The position numbers and the translations under genes were made by a program. Under the pieces are notes generated by a model. It did no database searches. It saw nothing but the letters and a program-made list of their open reading frames with translations, and was not told the DNA's origin. Below, one piece after another: positions 1 through 8,003 of a stretch of DNA of 64,000 nt (positions are counted from its first letter, which is position 1; the number at the start of each line of letters is the position of its first letter). The stretch is from Oscillibacter sp. 1-3. Its GTDB lineage: Bacteria > Bacillota > Clostridia > Oscillospirales > Oscillospiraceae. The stretch is taken from positions 188,274-252,273 of the forward strand of contig NZ_KE159707.1 in NCBI RefSeq assembly GCF_000403435.2, in the 5' to 3' direction.

Positions 1-1
1 C

Positions 2-238
2 GTTGGCGCTCTGTTGTGGAACATCAAGCAGGCGGCCCGCACGGTGCGGCGCTGCACTCCCTCCGCAGCCCGTACCATCACCTGCGCTGCGGCTTCGGCC
101 CTGTGCGGAGCTATGGTCTGCGGCCTGGCGGACTATCTGTGGCACTATCCTCGGGTGATGGTCATCTTCTGGTTTGTCTTCGCCGTGGCCCTGGCGGGGG
201 TGAAGGTCTGCCGCAAAGAGGCGACGGAAAGAGTTTGA
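2..238 (+). CDS. C-terminal end of a membrane protein, possibly O-antigen ligase family (partial)
   Basis: The frame is open from the first bases of the window and ends at a TGA, so only about the last 78 residues are present. The visible part has an Ala/Cys-rich hydrophobic stretch, then an LWHYPR motif followed by another hydrophobic helix and a short basic tail. A Tyr/His-Tyr-x-Arg motif before a final helix resembles the C-termini of O-antigen ligase/polymerase-like (Wzy/WaaL) membrane proteins of Oscillospiraceae, but this is judged from memory of the family. The start lies upstream of the window, so function is tentative. Confidence 0.5.
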   Translation, partial: VGALLWNIKQAARTVRRCTPSAARTITCAAASALCGAMVCGLADYLWHYPRVMVIFWFVFAVALAGVKVCRKEATERV

Positions 239-297
239 CAACAGACTTGACCTTTGCGTAAAAACGCTGTAAAATAAGAGGGCTGAGGTATATCCCC

Positions 298-450
298 GGA
301 GTCTGTTTTCAAACCGGCGGAGTGCCGGATCGAGGCGTTTTTTCGCCGGCGGTTTGACGCAGGAATCCTGACGGATTTCAAGTCAAATCAACGCAGCTCT
401 GGCGGGAAAAGATGCCTTGGCGGCGTTTGGGCGGTCTGAAAACAGATTCC
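298..450. repeat. Small inverted-repeat element (MITE-like), diverged member
   Basis: A 153 bp segment bounded by imperfect terminal inverted repeats: GGAGTCTGTTTTCAAACCG on the left and, read from the right end, GGAATCTGTTTTCAGACCG. On the minus strand the interior has GCATCTTTTCCCGCC, then TTGAAATCCGTCAGGATTCC, then GGCGAAAAAA. The same order of boxes occurs near 44282, 46072 and 51573, and more loosely in the 160 bp elements at 8087, 16661 and 54073. It is non-coding. It could be a non-autonomous transposon relic or a structured RNA/terminator element. Confidence 0.5.
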
Positions 451-673
451 AGTTCTCTCCCTTTGGCCCGCAGAAAAAATCAAATAGCTTGGATTTGTAC
501 AGATGGCAGTCTTTAGGTTAGCTGGCCTGAGCGAGATGCCCGGAAGCCTATGGAGGGTGATGCGCATCAAGACCTTTAATCTCAAATCTTCCGTTCCAAG
601 ATCCTCTCTGGTCATTGACCGGAAATCTTTTTGCTTTTTTCTGTTATATTATGATAAAAGCAAGTTAATATCT

Positions 674-746
674 CCGGGTGTAGCCTATCGGTTAGGCACT
701 TGGCTTGGGAGTATAGGCTCCTCATCCATGACGCACTGCCCACAAT
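674..746 (+). pseudogene. tRNA-Pro-like sequence, 5' half only
   Basis: Starts with CCGGGTG and TA, like the intact tRNA-Pro downstream, followed by a D-arm with a GCCT/AGGC stem and an anticodon loop CTTGGGA that would read UGG. The 3' strand of the anticodon stem, the T-arm and the acceptor 3' strand do not match. It looks like a tRNA-Pro copy whose 3' half was lost or replaced. A chance resemblance is possible. Confidence 0.3.
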
Positions 747-853
747 GCCGCACCTCCTTGTGACACTAAGCAGAGCGGGCTTTCTTTTTTCACCGGTAAC
801 TGGTCAAAAACTGGCGTTGACCACATGTTTGACCACAGTTAAAAATTTCATAT

Positions 854-929
854 CCGGGATTAGCGCAGTTGGTAGCGCGGGTGGTTTGGGACCATCAGGT
901 CGGGAGTTCGAGTCTCCCATCTCGGACCA
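854..929 (+). tRNA. tRNA-Pro (anticodon UGG)
   Basis: A complete 76-nt cloverleaf can be drawn: acceptor CCGGGAT/ATCTCGG with one G-U, D-stem GCGC/GCGC, anticodon stem GGTGG/CCATC with loop TTTGGGA, T-arm GGGAG-TTCGAGT-CTCCC, discriminator A and encoded CCA. The accessory region that follows on the plus strand starts with a recombinase fragment, so this tRNA may have been an integration site. Confidence 0.93.
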
Positions 930-1046
930 TGATAAGTTGACAGACCGCCAAGGGGGTGGCCTGTCAACTTTTTATATTGAATATATCAAACCTATTGCGC
1001 CGCAGTGATTTCACTGCGGTATTTTTATTATTAAAGGAGGATCACA

Positions 1047-1538
1047 ATGAACTCAATTCAAAAAAGTGAAGCAATCAAGAAAGGTCTCCGGAAGGGGTTT
1101 CAGGATGGCAGCGCCAAAATGGCCCACCGCAAATGCTATGGATATGGAGTCTGCTCGGATGGTGAGCTGGTGGTCAATCCTGACGAGGCGAAAGTAGTGT
1201 GCTGGATATTTGAGCAATATCTTGTTGGTAACAGCCTGGGGAAGATTGCTGGTCTGGAAAGACAGGGCATCCCCTCACCCACTGGCAGGCCCAAATGGAA
1301 CCGGGAGGCGATTGACAAACTGCTCTCCAACGAAAAATATACCGGACGGGTGCTGCTTCAAAAAACGGTAAGCACTGGCGCTGTCCAAATCGAAAATGAT
1401 GGCCTCTTGGATCGGTTTCTTTACACCGACACCCATGAGGCCATTATTTCGGATGAGATGTTCACGGCGGTACAGCAGGAGAAGCTCAGTCGCTCTAAGA
1501 AGCCGCAAAACCAAGTTACCATGAGGCTCACATTTTGA
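1047..1538 (+). CDS. Serine recombinase lacking the catalytic domain (recombinase-domain only)
   Basis: 163 residues preceded by AAAGGAGG. The protein is made only of the DNA-binding Recombinase domain of large serine recombinases: CYGYG motif near residue 32, GNSLGKIA, GIPSPTGRPKWN, LLSNEKYTGRVLLQKT, and the HEAIISDEMF segment. The N-terminal resolvase domain with the catalytic Ser is absent, and the zinc ribbon/coiled coil is missing because the frame ends inside an inverted repeat (1527-1612). A very similar stand-alone protein lies at 34451-34918, which argues for a real protein class: both begin with a short leader, then KSE-x-IK-x-GL-x-K-x-F. It may be an accessory DNA-binding factor of a recombinase pair or a remnant. 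It sits 117 bp past the tRNA-Pro. Confidence 0.7.
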   Translation: MNSIQKSEAIKKGLRKGFQDGSAKMAHRKCYGYGVCSDGELVVNPDEAKVVCWIFEQYLVGNSLGKIAGLERQGIPSPTGRPKWNREAIDKLLSNEKYTGRVLLQKTVSTGAVQIENDGLLDRFLYTDTHEAIISDEMFTAVQQEKLSRSKKPQNQVTMRLTF

Positions 1539-1612
1539 TACAATTTACCATTAATCTTGAGACATCCTTGTCAGAAAACACCGAATATGCTACACTTGTT
1601 CTCAAAATGTGA
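1527..1612. repeat. Short inverted repeat truncating the recombinase ORF
   Basis: TCACATTTTGATACAA at the left end is matched in inverse orientation at the right end (TTGTTCTCAAAATGTGA), about 85 bp in all. The recombinase reading frame stops inside the left arm. It may be a small insertion or a remnant IS end. Confidence 0.35.
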
Positions 1613-1747
1613 ATCTTAGATGTAGGAGTCTATTTTAGGCAGGAGAATATGTAGTTGAATGCTCAGAAGATACAAATCCTTTTGACCGTCTACCGTGGCT
1701 TGACTCAGGCTGAAATTAAAGAGATAATTTTTATTGTCAATATCCTG

Positions 1748-1776
1748 TTGACAATAACTGATTGCTATGATATACT
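1748..1776 (+). promoter_or_regulatory. Sigma-A promoter of the XRE regulator
   Basis: TTGACA (1748-1753), 17-nt spacer, TATACT (1771-1776). The -10 box abuts a 25-bp palindrome, giving a layout suited to autorepression. Confidence 0.75.
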
Positions 1777-1800
1777 GCATGCAATTAATTATTGCATGCA
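1776..1800. promoter_or_regulatory. Palindromic operator next to the -10 box
   Basis: TGCATGCAAT and ATTGCATGCA arms flank a short AT core, placed between the -10 box and the ribosome site of the XRE gene. Inference: binding site of that regulator. Confidence 0.6.
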
Positions 1801-1812
1801 GGGGTATGAAAA

Positions 1813-2448
1813 ATGACTCGTAAGAAAAGCAGTACAATTGAAAATGTAAAATTTTCTGAACGTCTTAAACAAATATTATCCGAAACCAATACTACACATC
1901 AAGAACTTGCAGATATCTTGGGTGTCCAACGTCAAACTGTAAGTCTATATACGAATAGACAAATCCGTCCTGATATTAGTACTCTTGCACTAATAGGGCA
2001 ACACTTTGGTGTAACAACAGATTGGCTATTAGGATTAACGGCTGATAGGAAAAAACATCCGACTGCCACAGACGAATTAGGATTGTCAGAAAATTCAGCA
2101 TATAAATTGATGGCTTATGGCAAAAGCAGAATTTGTGGTCGAGTTCGCAAACTCTCTTCATTAGATATGGTTATTTCTCATGATGATTTTGAGGAACTTC
2201 TGGAAACACTTGATTCCGCATTTGGCCGTTGCAGCGAAGCATTTATGGCCCACTCATGTGGTGAGACGGAAGCATCAGGTGAGCAACTTGCAATAGAAGC
2301 ATCAGATGATCTTGAAGGGACTCGGTGGACCGTTATTACCTCTGCTCAATATGCTCAATATTTAGTCTACCGTGCTCAACAAGTATTTAATCGGATTATT
2401 TCTGATCTTAGCGAAGTTGAAAAACTTACTGATATAATGGAATATTGA
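1813..2448 (+). CDS. XRE-family helix-turn-helix transcriptional regulator
   Basis: 211 residues. The HTH_3 domain covers roughly residues 13-70: RLKQILSE, then HQELADILGVQRQTVSLY, a recognition helix region and the LALIGQHFGVTTDWLLGLT tail typical of Cro/C1 regulators of clostridial mobile elements. The remaining 140 residues are helical, acidic and not recognised. The promoter with an adjoining palindrome suggests autorepression. Codon use and GC are lower than the housekeeping genes, consistent with acquired DNA. It could be the immunity repressor of the adjoining Mu-like prophage or belong to the element that brought the recombinase. Confidence 0.85.
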   Translation: MTRKKSSTIENVKFSERLKQILSETNTTHQELADILGVQRQTVSLYTNRQIRPDISTLALIGQHFGVTTDWLLGLTADRKKHPTATDELGLSENSAYKLMAYGKSRICGRVRKLSSLDMVISHDDFEELLETLDSAFGRCSEAFMAHSCGETEASGEQLAIEASDDLEGTRWTVITSAQYAQYLVYRAQQVFNRIISDLSEVEKLTDIMEY

Positions 2449-2991
2449 TATTTTCGTTTTAGGCAAAATCCAAAAGCGTGCACATACACCAGCTTGGAAA
2501 TTCTCACCGCAACTCGCTTCACTGGATTTGCGGTGAAGAGAGGGCGAGGGATACGGGGCCTTGATGCTGAAAAATCGATTTTGATCGCTTACTCCAACTT
2601 GCATCGAAAAAGATGCAGGCAAAAATCCAAAGAAATTGAGAGCAATTTCTCGCATCCAAAAAATCAGGGAGCGTAAAATAAAAATAACGCACCGGAGATG
2701 CAAATTCGCCTGATTTGGGAGTTTTTGGGGATACGCATGACTCGAACTCTCCAGCACTCAAAACAACGAAAAGGCTGTCCACAGTCTGCCAATTTTAAGG
2801 CAGGCCAGTGGACGGCTTTTTTCGTTCCCCCTATTCACATTGGTGATTATGCTTGCTTTGTCTATGCTTCTTTGCTGGTATTGGTAATAGCTTTCTCCAT
2901 GCCTTTCGGATATACTTGCCTTGCAATCAGGCGAAAGGAGAATGACACTATGCCAGTGACTCGTAATCTTTGTGCTTTATGGTGAGGAAAA
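2449..2991. other. Intergenic stretch without a recognisable gene
   Basis: No convincing ORF. It holds the terminator at 2769-2822 and a tiny ORF of 11 codons after GAAAGGAG near 2950. The rest is unassigned. Confidence 0.5.
2769..2822 (+). terminator. Rho-independent terminator
   Basis: AAAAGGCTGTCCAC and GTGGACGGCTTTTTT arms, with an inner GTCTGCC/GGCAGGC stem, end in a T-run. It can work in both directions because A and T runs flank the stem. Confidence 0.75.
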
Positions 2992-3060
2992 TAAAATGGT
3001 GAGTAATATTTCAATAGCGTGAGGACAAGCGGGATTATGCTGAAATCACTCACCATTTTA
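2992..3060. repeat. Long inverted repeat upstream of the disrupted HTH gene
   Basis: TAAAATGGTGAGT...ATTTCA on the left pairs with TGAAAT-C-ACTCACCATTTTA on the right, giving arms of about 20 bp around a 28-nt centre. It is non-coding and may be an operator pair or a mini-element. Confidence 0.45.
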
Positions 3061-3175
3061 TATTTGTATTTCAAAAAGACCTGAGTGGTGCATACTGGTC
3101 TCCGAAAGGAGCGTGGTGTGCATGTATTGGTGGGAAGAAGTGCAACAAGCAACAAATGAAATTGTCCTTGTCTTA

Positions 3176-4007
3176 GATGGTGTCGTCAATAAATGAGGAG
3201 CCAAATGGCAATACAACGAATTTGGACAGCCGCAACGAAAGAAGCAAGATTTTTTGCATAACGTGTAGCAGTACCGCGCCATCTCTTGAGAAGCAGAAAA
3301 GCATTCTCGACGAGATGACGGAGTTTGTAGAGATATTCATCGTATTCTCACTGGTGTTTCCGGTTTTTTCTCGGCGGAATGACCGGTATCATCCCCCCTC
3401 GGTGGCTTTGAGAAGGATTGCGTCTGTGTCATAGCCCCGGTCTGCCAAAAGATATTTCGCCCGGAAACCCTCCATCAGTTGCGCTGTAATTGTGCAATCC
3501 GCTTTGGTACCAGAAGTGATAAAGAATCGCACCGGCATACCATGCGCATCCACGGCCAAATGTAACTTGGTGTTAATCCCCCTTTTGTGCGGTCCATCGC
3601 CTGATTGCCGCCCCGTGCGCCAGCAGCGTCCGGATGCGCTTTGACATGGCTGGTATCCATCATCAACCACTCAAAGTCTGTGTCATCCACCAGCGCTTCC
3701 AGAATCCTTTCCCAAATTCCCTTATCTCGCCATCGGCAAAACCGTCGGTGTACATTCTTCCAGTTTCCATAGGTTTCTGGCAAGTTCCGCCAAGGCGCTC
3801 CGGTGCGCAGAATCCAGAATACTCCGTCGATAAACTGCCGGGTGTCTCGAGCATTCCCGCTTCGTTTCCCTTTTCGCCTATCGTGTATGGCTCGATTTTC
3901 TCCCAACCTCTATCGCTTATACCGTGTCGCCGCTATTCCTTTCCCATTTTTCAGCCCTCCTATTTCTTTGAGGACTATTTTATCATATTTTTATTGACGA
4001 CACCGTC
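3176..4007 (-). mobile_element. IS5-superfamily (IS427-like) insertion sequence, 832 bp
   Basis: Terminal inverted repeats GATGGTGTCGTCAATAA (3176-3192) and its near-perfect inverse at 3991-4007, one mismatch. A 2-bp TA is duplicated on both sides (3174-3175 and 4008-4009). It encodes one DDE transposase on the minus strand in several frames. It interrupts the small HTH gene. Confidence 0.88.
3186..3906 (-). pseudogene. IS5/IS427-family transposase, degraded
   Basis: Starts MGENRAIHDRR; the N-terminal DUF4096-like part (GVFWILRTGAPWRNLPETYGN) and the DDE region (MDTSHVKAHPDAAG) are in one frame. The frame changes at an A4-G5 run (residues TKGG to INTKLHLAVD), a usual programmed frameshift site in this IS group. 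After LLADRGYDTDAILL a G6 run shifts the frame again, and the last third (REYDEYLYKLRHLVENAF, then LLLKRWRGTATRYA) carries a TGA where CGA is expected. The second shift and the stop make it inactive. Related C-terminal sequence occurs at 15880-16215. Confidence 0.85.
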
Positions 4008-4278
4008 TAATAGGAAAGCGTCTAAAAGAAATGAACAAGCAGCAGAAATGGCTGACACAAGAGGCTCAAATGTCAAAAGTATACCTTTGTTCCATCATGA
4101 ACGGACATGTAGTACCAAAGCTGACAATGCTTAGACGAATTGCAGGGCCCTTAGGTATGGACCCTTTTAACCTCCTAGCGGCTCTCTTTGATGAGGAATC
4201 CTGACTTTTCTAACGTCGGCTGATAACCAATCTCCCCTTTGCATATAAAAAAATCAGTTCGATAAGAGGTGATACCCT

Positions 4279-5000
4279 TTGACATGGCTTTCAGCAAAAG
4301 AACCAGCGCAAGTTCTCTGTGCAAGTGAAAGAATGGTTCAATTAGCCGCACAACAGAATAGATACCAGTCCCGCTATGTCAAGGGCCAGGGCCAGGGCGG
4401 CAAGCAGCTCCGCATCGCCTTAGAATCACTTCCAGAGGAAGCGCAAGCCCGGTATCGCGGCGAAAAACCACCGCACGAGGACATTTTGCAGTACACAGGC
4501 AAGCAGCGGGAAAAAGCAGACGCCAAAGCCTGGGCCGTGGAGCAATACCATCAGTCCAATTTGTCCCCGGCTGAGTTTGTTTCCTGGTTTAACGCTAGCA
4601 ACCCGCCAGAGGACGCCATCAGCGAAAGCAAGCTGGCGAAAGCAAGCTGTTCTGCTGGCAGAAGAAATACCAGGAAAAAGACGTTGCCGCCCTGATCGAC
4701 CGGCGCGGCGGGCACAGCCTGGGAAAGGACACCATCCCGCCGGAAACCTGGGAGCTGTTCTATTCCCTTTACATGACCCAGCAAAAGCGCGGCATCCAGC
4801 TCTGCTATGACGTTACCAGGATGGAATATCCTGAAATTCCTTCATGTAAGGCTTTTGAGCGCAAAGCCAGCACAATTCCCTACTATGCCATCCTTTATTA
4901 TCGGGAAGGGCCAAAGGCTTTCAAGGACGCTCTTCCTTGCATGCAGCGGACCAAACTTGGTATCGCCTCAAACGATGTCTGGTTCTCCGAGTGTTTTTAA
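4279..5000 (+). pseudogene. MuA-like phage transposase, N-terminal part only
   Basis: TTG start. Residues 1-120 match the Mu-type DNA-binding region (MTWLSAKE, then SERMVQLAAQQNRYQSRYVK, GGKQLRIALESLP, EEAQARYRGEKPP). A frameshift near 4640 moves the reading to LIDRRGGHSLGKDTIPPETW, then QQKRGIQLCYDVTRMEYPEI, the I-gamma-like HTH region. The sequence ends at LGIASNDVWFSE, immediately before where the DDE catalytic core should begin. So the enzyme has its DNA-binding domains and no catalytic domain. The deletion junction falls at about 4990, next to an unrelated small ORF. It marks the left side of a dead Mu-like prophage. Confidence 0.8.
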
Positions 5001-5296
5001 TGGAGCAATTCAGTTTTGAGAGCCTTGACATTACCAGGGCAAGCAATGAAACCATTGCGGAGCTGGGCGAGGTCCTTTGGCACTTCACTTTTGTTCACTG
5101 TAAAGAAGACCTGGCTATCGCCGAAAAGTACCGCGAAAGCGTTGACGCTCTGGTGGACAGCTTCAACCCCAAACAAAAGAAATGGTTTGAAGAGTATCAG
5201 AAGATGGTTACAGACGAATTGTGGCTGGCGGAACAGCGGCGCTTTGTCTGCGGTTTCAGGACCGCTATGCGGCTGGCGCTGGAAAGCATGAAGTAA
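5000..5296 (+). CDS. Small phage protein of unknown function
   Basis: 98 residues from ATG at 5000, directly at the deletion junction behind the transposase fragment. Helical, acidic, with SFNPKQKKWFEEYQKMVTDEL. It is not recognised. Position after the Mu transposase suggests an early-region accessory protein; the ATG may not be the original start because the junction precedes it. Confidence 0.5.
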   Translation: MEQFSFESLDITRASNETIAELGEVLWHFTFVHCKEDLAIAEKYRESVDALVDSFNPKQKKWFEEYQKMVTDELWLAEQRRFVCGFRTAMRLALESMK

Positions 5297-5309
5297 GGAG
5301 GAATGCGAA

Positions 5310-5616
5310 ATGATGAGCAAAAGAGTATTGGACGCCTTGCGGGAACAGTTCCACGAGGACTTCGGGGAATTGAGCGAGCGGGACGGCTACATACAGCGCA
5401 TGAAGGCCGACGCCTTCGCGCTGATTGGCCGCATGGCACCCAACGACAGGCGGCTGGAGACTGACATAGAGGACGCTATCACAGATATTTGTTACCTCTT
5501 CTTCTCTGCTGGGCTTCTATATCGGCCTCAAGACCGGGGCCGACATGGAGCGAAATATTTCTGATTCTAAGTTCCCGGAGAGGGTCCTGGAGATGCTCGG
5601 GGATTTGGAGGAATAA
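5310..5616 (+). pseudogene. Small phage protein with a frameshift
   Basis: AAGGAGGAATGCGAA precedes MMSKRVLDALREQF. The frame holds through DIEDAITDICYLFF (to about 5510), then a 1-nt indel moves it to GFYIGLKTGADMERN and LEMLGDLEE, ending at 5616. Reading frame and length of about 100 residues suit a phage accessory protein of unknown function. A 28-nt perfect palindrome follows. Confidence 0.55.
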
Positions 5617-5628
5617 AACCGCCCTACA

Positions 5629-5656
5629 GGCCCGTTATCACGCGTGATAACGGGCC
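5629..5656 (+). terminator. Perfect palindrome, likely terminator
   Basis: GGCCCGTTATCACG is followed directly by its inverse and CTTT. No unpaired loop in the DNA; the T-run is short. Confidence 0.6.
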
Positions 5657-5827
5657 CTTTGGCAAAGGGGCAGGAAACCATCAGGCCCCGGCAAAAGCCG
5701 CTTATATACGACCCAGAAACGCCGGAAAGTCAGATGGAATCAGAAAGGCGGTGGTTGATATGTTGTAGCGGTCCAACAGTGCATCAGAGATATCCATAAA
5801 TTATGAAAGGTAAGGAGCTTCATTGAA

Positions 5828-6764
5828 ATGATTATCAACAACGCTACTATCAAAGAGGCTTTCCAGAGCTTCAATACCGTCTTCAACAAGGCGTTCCAGG
5901 AGATGGAGAACCAGTATCCCCGCGTGGCTATGGAGGTCCCCAGTGAGACCCGGGATGAAACCTATGCTTGCCTGGGCGCTGTCCCCTCTATGCGGGAGTG
6001 GATTGGCGAGCGCGAGGCCAAGAACCTCTCCGCCTACGGTTACACCATCAAAAACAAGGACTTTGAGCTGACGGTCTCCGTTCCCCCGGAATGACCTGGA
6101 AGATGATTGCATTGGCGTCTATAAGCCCATGTTCCAGGACTTGGCCTATAACGCCCGGTGTCATTCGGACAAGCTGGTGTTCAGCCTGTTTCCCCGTGGC
6201 TTTACGGAGAAGTGCTTTGACGGCAAACCCTTCTTCAGCGAAAGCCACGCCCCCGCCGTCGAGGGGGAGAACGCCAAGCCCCAAAGCAACAAGGGCACTT
6301 ACAAGCTGACGCCGGAAAGCTACGGTGCCGCCCGTTCGCAAATGATGTGCCTTGTGGATGACCAGGGCGAGGTTATGTTTGTTGTCCCGGATTTACTGGT
6401 CGTGTCTCCGCAAAAAGAGGCCGTGGGCCGAACCATCCTTATGGCAAGTGAGATTCATCAGGAGGTCAACATTTACAAAGATACCACCGAACTGCTGGTA
6501 GTTCCGCAGCTGGCGGCAAACCCGGAGCAGTGGTTCCTGCTTTGCACCAAGCGCCCGGTGAAGCCTTTCATTTTCCAGAACCGCCGCAACCCGCAGCTGG
6601 TCGCCAAGGACACCCCCAGCGACGATAATGTCTTTTTCAAAAAGGAATATATCTACGGCGTGGACTCTCGCTGCAACGCCGGATATGGCCTTTGGCAGTT
6701 TGCTTTTGGGTCCACCGGCGAAGCGGACATGCCCGCCGCTAACGCTTCCTCTGCCAAGGCATAA
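5828..6764 (+). pseudogene. Mu-like major head subunit gpT, single-base frameshift
   Basis: MIINNATIKEAFQSFNTVFN is the characteristic gpT start; ALGAVPSMREWIGER-like sequence (LGAVPSMREWIGEREAKNL) and YTIKNKDFELTVSVP follow. One extra C in a C5 run near 6088 ends this frame at 6094. The second frame resumes with NDLEDDCIGVYKPMFQDLAY and runs to the expected C-terminus (SPQKEAVGRTILMASE, YGLWQFAFGSTG). Combined length is about 312 residues, normal for gpT. It would form the capsid shell. In phage Mu gpT follows the protease gene; here it precedes it, so the order is rearranged. Confidence 0.85.
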
Positions 6765-6773
6765 GGAGGTCCC

Positions 6774-7679
6774 ATGAATACTGATTATATCTATTTGAGC
6801 AATTCCCTTCCTTATGAAGAAGATCATCGCCCGACTCCCATTCGCCATAAGCTGGTAAAACTTCTTCCCCTGGGAGTGGTGCATAGTACAAAGGGGGATT
6901 TTCTGGTAGACAACGAGTCGTTTCAGAGCATTCGAAACAAGTTCCTCTAGAGAAAGCTGGAAATCTCTATTGATTATGAGCACCAGACTTTAAAGGACAT
7001 GCAAGTCCCGGCGGCGGGCTGGATTAAGGACTTTGTTCTCAAAGACGACGGCTTTTATAGAGCGGTGGACTGGACGAAGCGTGCCGCCGAATATCTGGAG
7101 AACAAAGAATACCGCTACATTTCTCCGGTTATCAATATCCGAAAAGAAGACCGCAAGGTTATGGAGCTGCATTCCGCCGCCCTCACCAATACCCTCGCAA
7201 TTGACACTATGGAAGCTATCGCGAACAGCGACAAGCCGGGCCTGGACGAGGTGTCCTCGGAAGAATCGGAAGACGGCAGCGGCAGCACACTGGCGGCTCT
7301 GGCGAAGCTTTTGCAGCTCGACCCCTCCACAACTATGGAGGATACCTGCAAAGCCGTTTCCGCCCTGCTGGAGGAACGAGATTCTATGCAGCTGAAAGCA
7401 GGCGCGTGCCAGTTTGAGATTGTCAAAATGAAGGCTGACAGTATCGTAACGGAAGCCTTGAAAGAAGGGAAGCTCATGGCTTGGCAGCACGATACGGCGT
7501 TTGCCCAGGCGCTGAACGACCCGGATGGATTTGCCCGTTGGCTCAAGACCGCACCACAGGTGGTCCCGATGGGTAAGCTTGACTACGGCCCGCTTCCCGC
7601 AAGTCCGCGCCCTCGTTCCAGAGCGCACGAGCTGATGGGCCTGTCCGCTGAAGACATCAAGAAGTACGGAAATATTTAA
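6774..7679 (+). pseudogene. Mu gpI-like head protease/scaffold, in-frame stop
   Basis: AAGGAGGT ribosome site before ATG 6774. After KFL at codon 58 there is an in-frame TAG (6948-6950), then the frame continues as RKLEISIDYEHQTLKD, PAAGWIKDFVLKDDGFYRAV, YRYISPVINIRKEDRKV, LHSAALTNTLAIDTM. These are hallmarks of the Mu I protein family (capsid maturation protease with scaffold tail). The C-terminal part is Glu/Ala-rich as in scaffolds and ends HELMGLSAEDIKKYGNI. With the stop the protease half would be cut off. It follows gpT by 9 bp. Confidence 0.8.
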
Positions 7680-7691
7680 GGAGGGTTCAAC

Positions 7692-8003
7692 ATGAGTTTT
7701 GAGAATGCCGCCCGTCACAATGCCGCTGTTAGAGGTTATATCCTCCGCATGCTGGTGAGAGGTTATCGCGGTGCCTTGGCTGTCCGCCGTATCTCCAATG
7801 ACCTTGTGCGGAACAGCATGGTTACCGACCCGGACATTTGGGAGCCTTTGAAGTATCTCTATGACATGGGGTTCATTGAGTTCACCGACAAAAGCGTCAC
7901 GCCTGATAAAGCCTACACCCGTGACGGCGTGGCACGGCTCACAACGAAAGGCGTCCGTTTCATTGAAAACGGTGGCGATACGGAATCGGGGATTGACCTG
8001 TAA
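7692..8003 (+). CDS. Small phage winged-helix-like protein
   Basis: 103 residues with AAGGAGG at the right distance; its TAA overlaps the ATG of the next gene (TAATG). RGYILRMLVRGYRGALAVRR, WEPLKYLYDMGFIEF and ARLTTKGVRFIENGG fit a small winged-helix protein commonly found before the DUF3486 gene of Mu-like phages. Intact, unlike its neighbours. Precise function unknown. Confidence 0.65.
   Translation: MSFENAARHNAAVRGYILRMLVRGYRGALAVRRISNDLVRNSMVTDPDIWEPLKYLYDMGFIEFTDKSVTPDKAYTRDGVARLTTKGVRFIENGGDTESGIDL

Larger units (their letters stand above)
3122..4204 (+). pseudogene. Small HTH (XRE/Cro-like) regulator split by an IS
   Basis: The first 18 codons (3122-3175) and the last 65 including the stop (4010-4204) are separated by the IS at 3176-4007 plus one copy of a duplicated TA. 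Removing the IS and one TA joins them in frame into an 82-residue protein: MYWWEEVQQ, then IGKRLKEMNKQQKWLTQEAQ, MSKVYLCSIMNG, then a C-terminal helix ending FNLLAALFDEES. The centre matches an HTH_3 motif (WL-x-QEA-x-x-SK-x-YL-x-x-I-x-NG). A GAAAGGAG site precedes the ATG. It lies just ahead of the MuA-like transposase, where Mu-type phages keep their Ner/repressor genes; that role is inferred. Confidence 0.7.

Noticed and set aside
2494-2985. Small ORFs in the gap after the XRE gene
   Set aside because: No ribosome site, no recognisable composition, overlapping frames on both strands.
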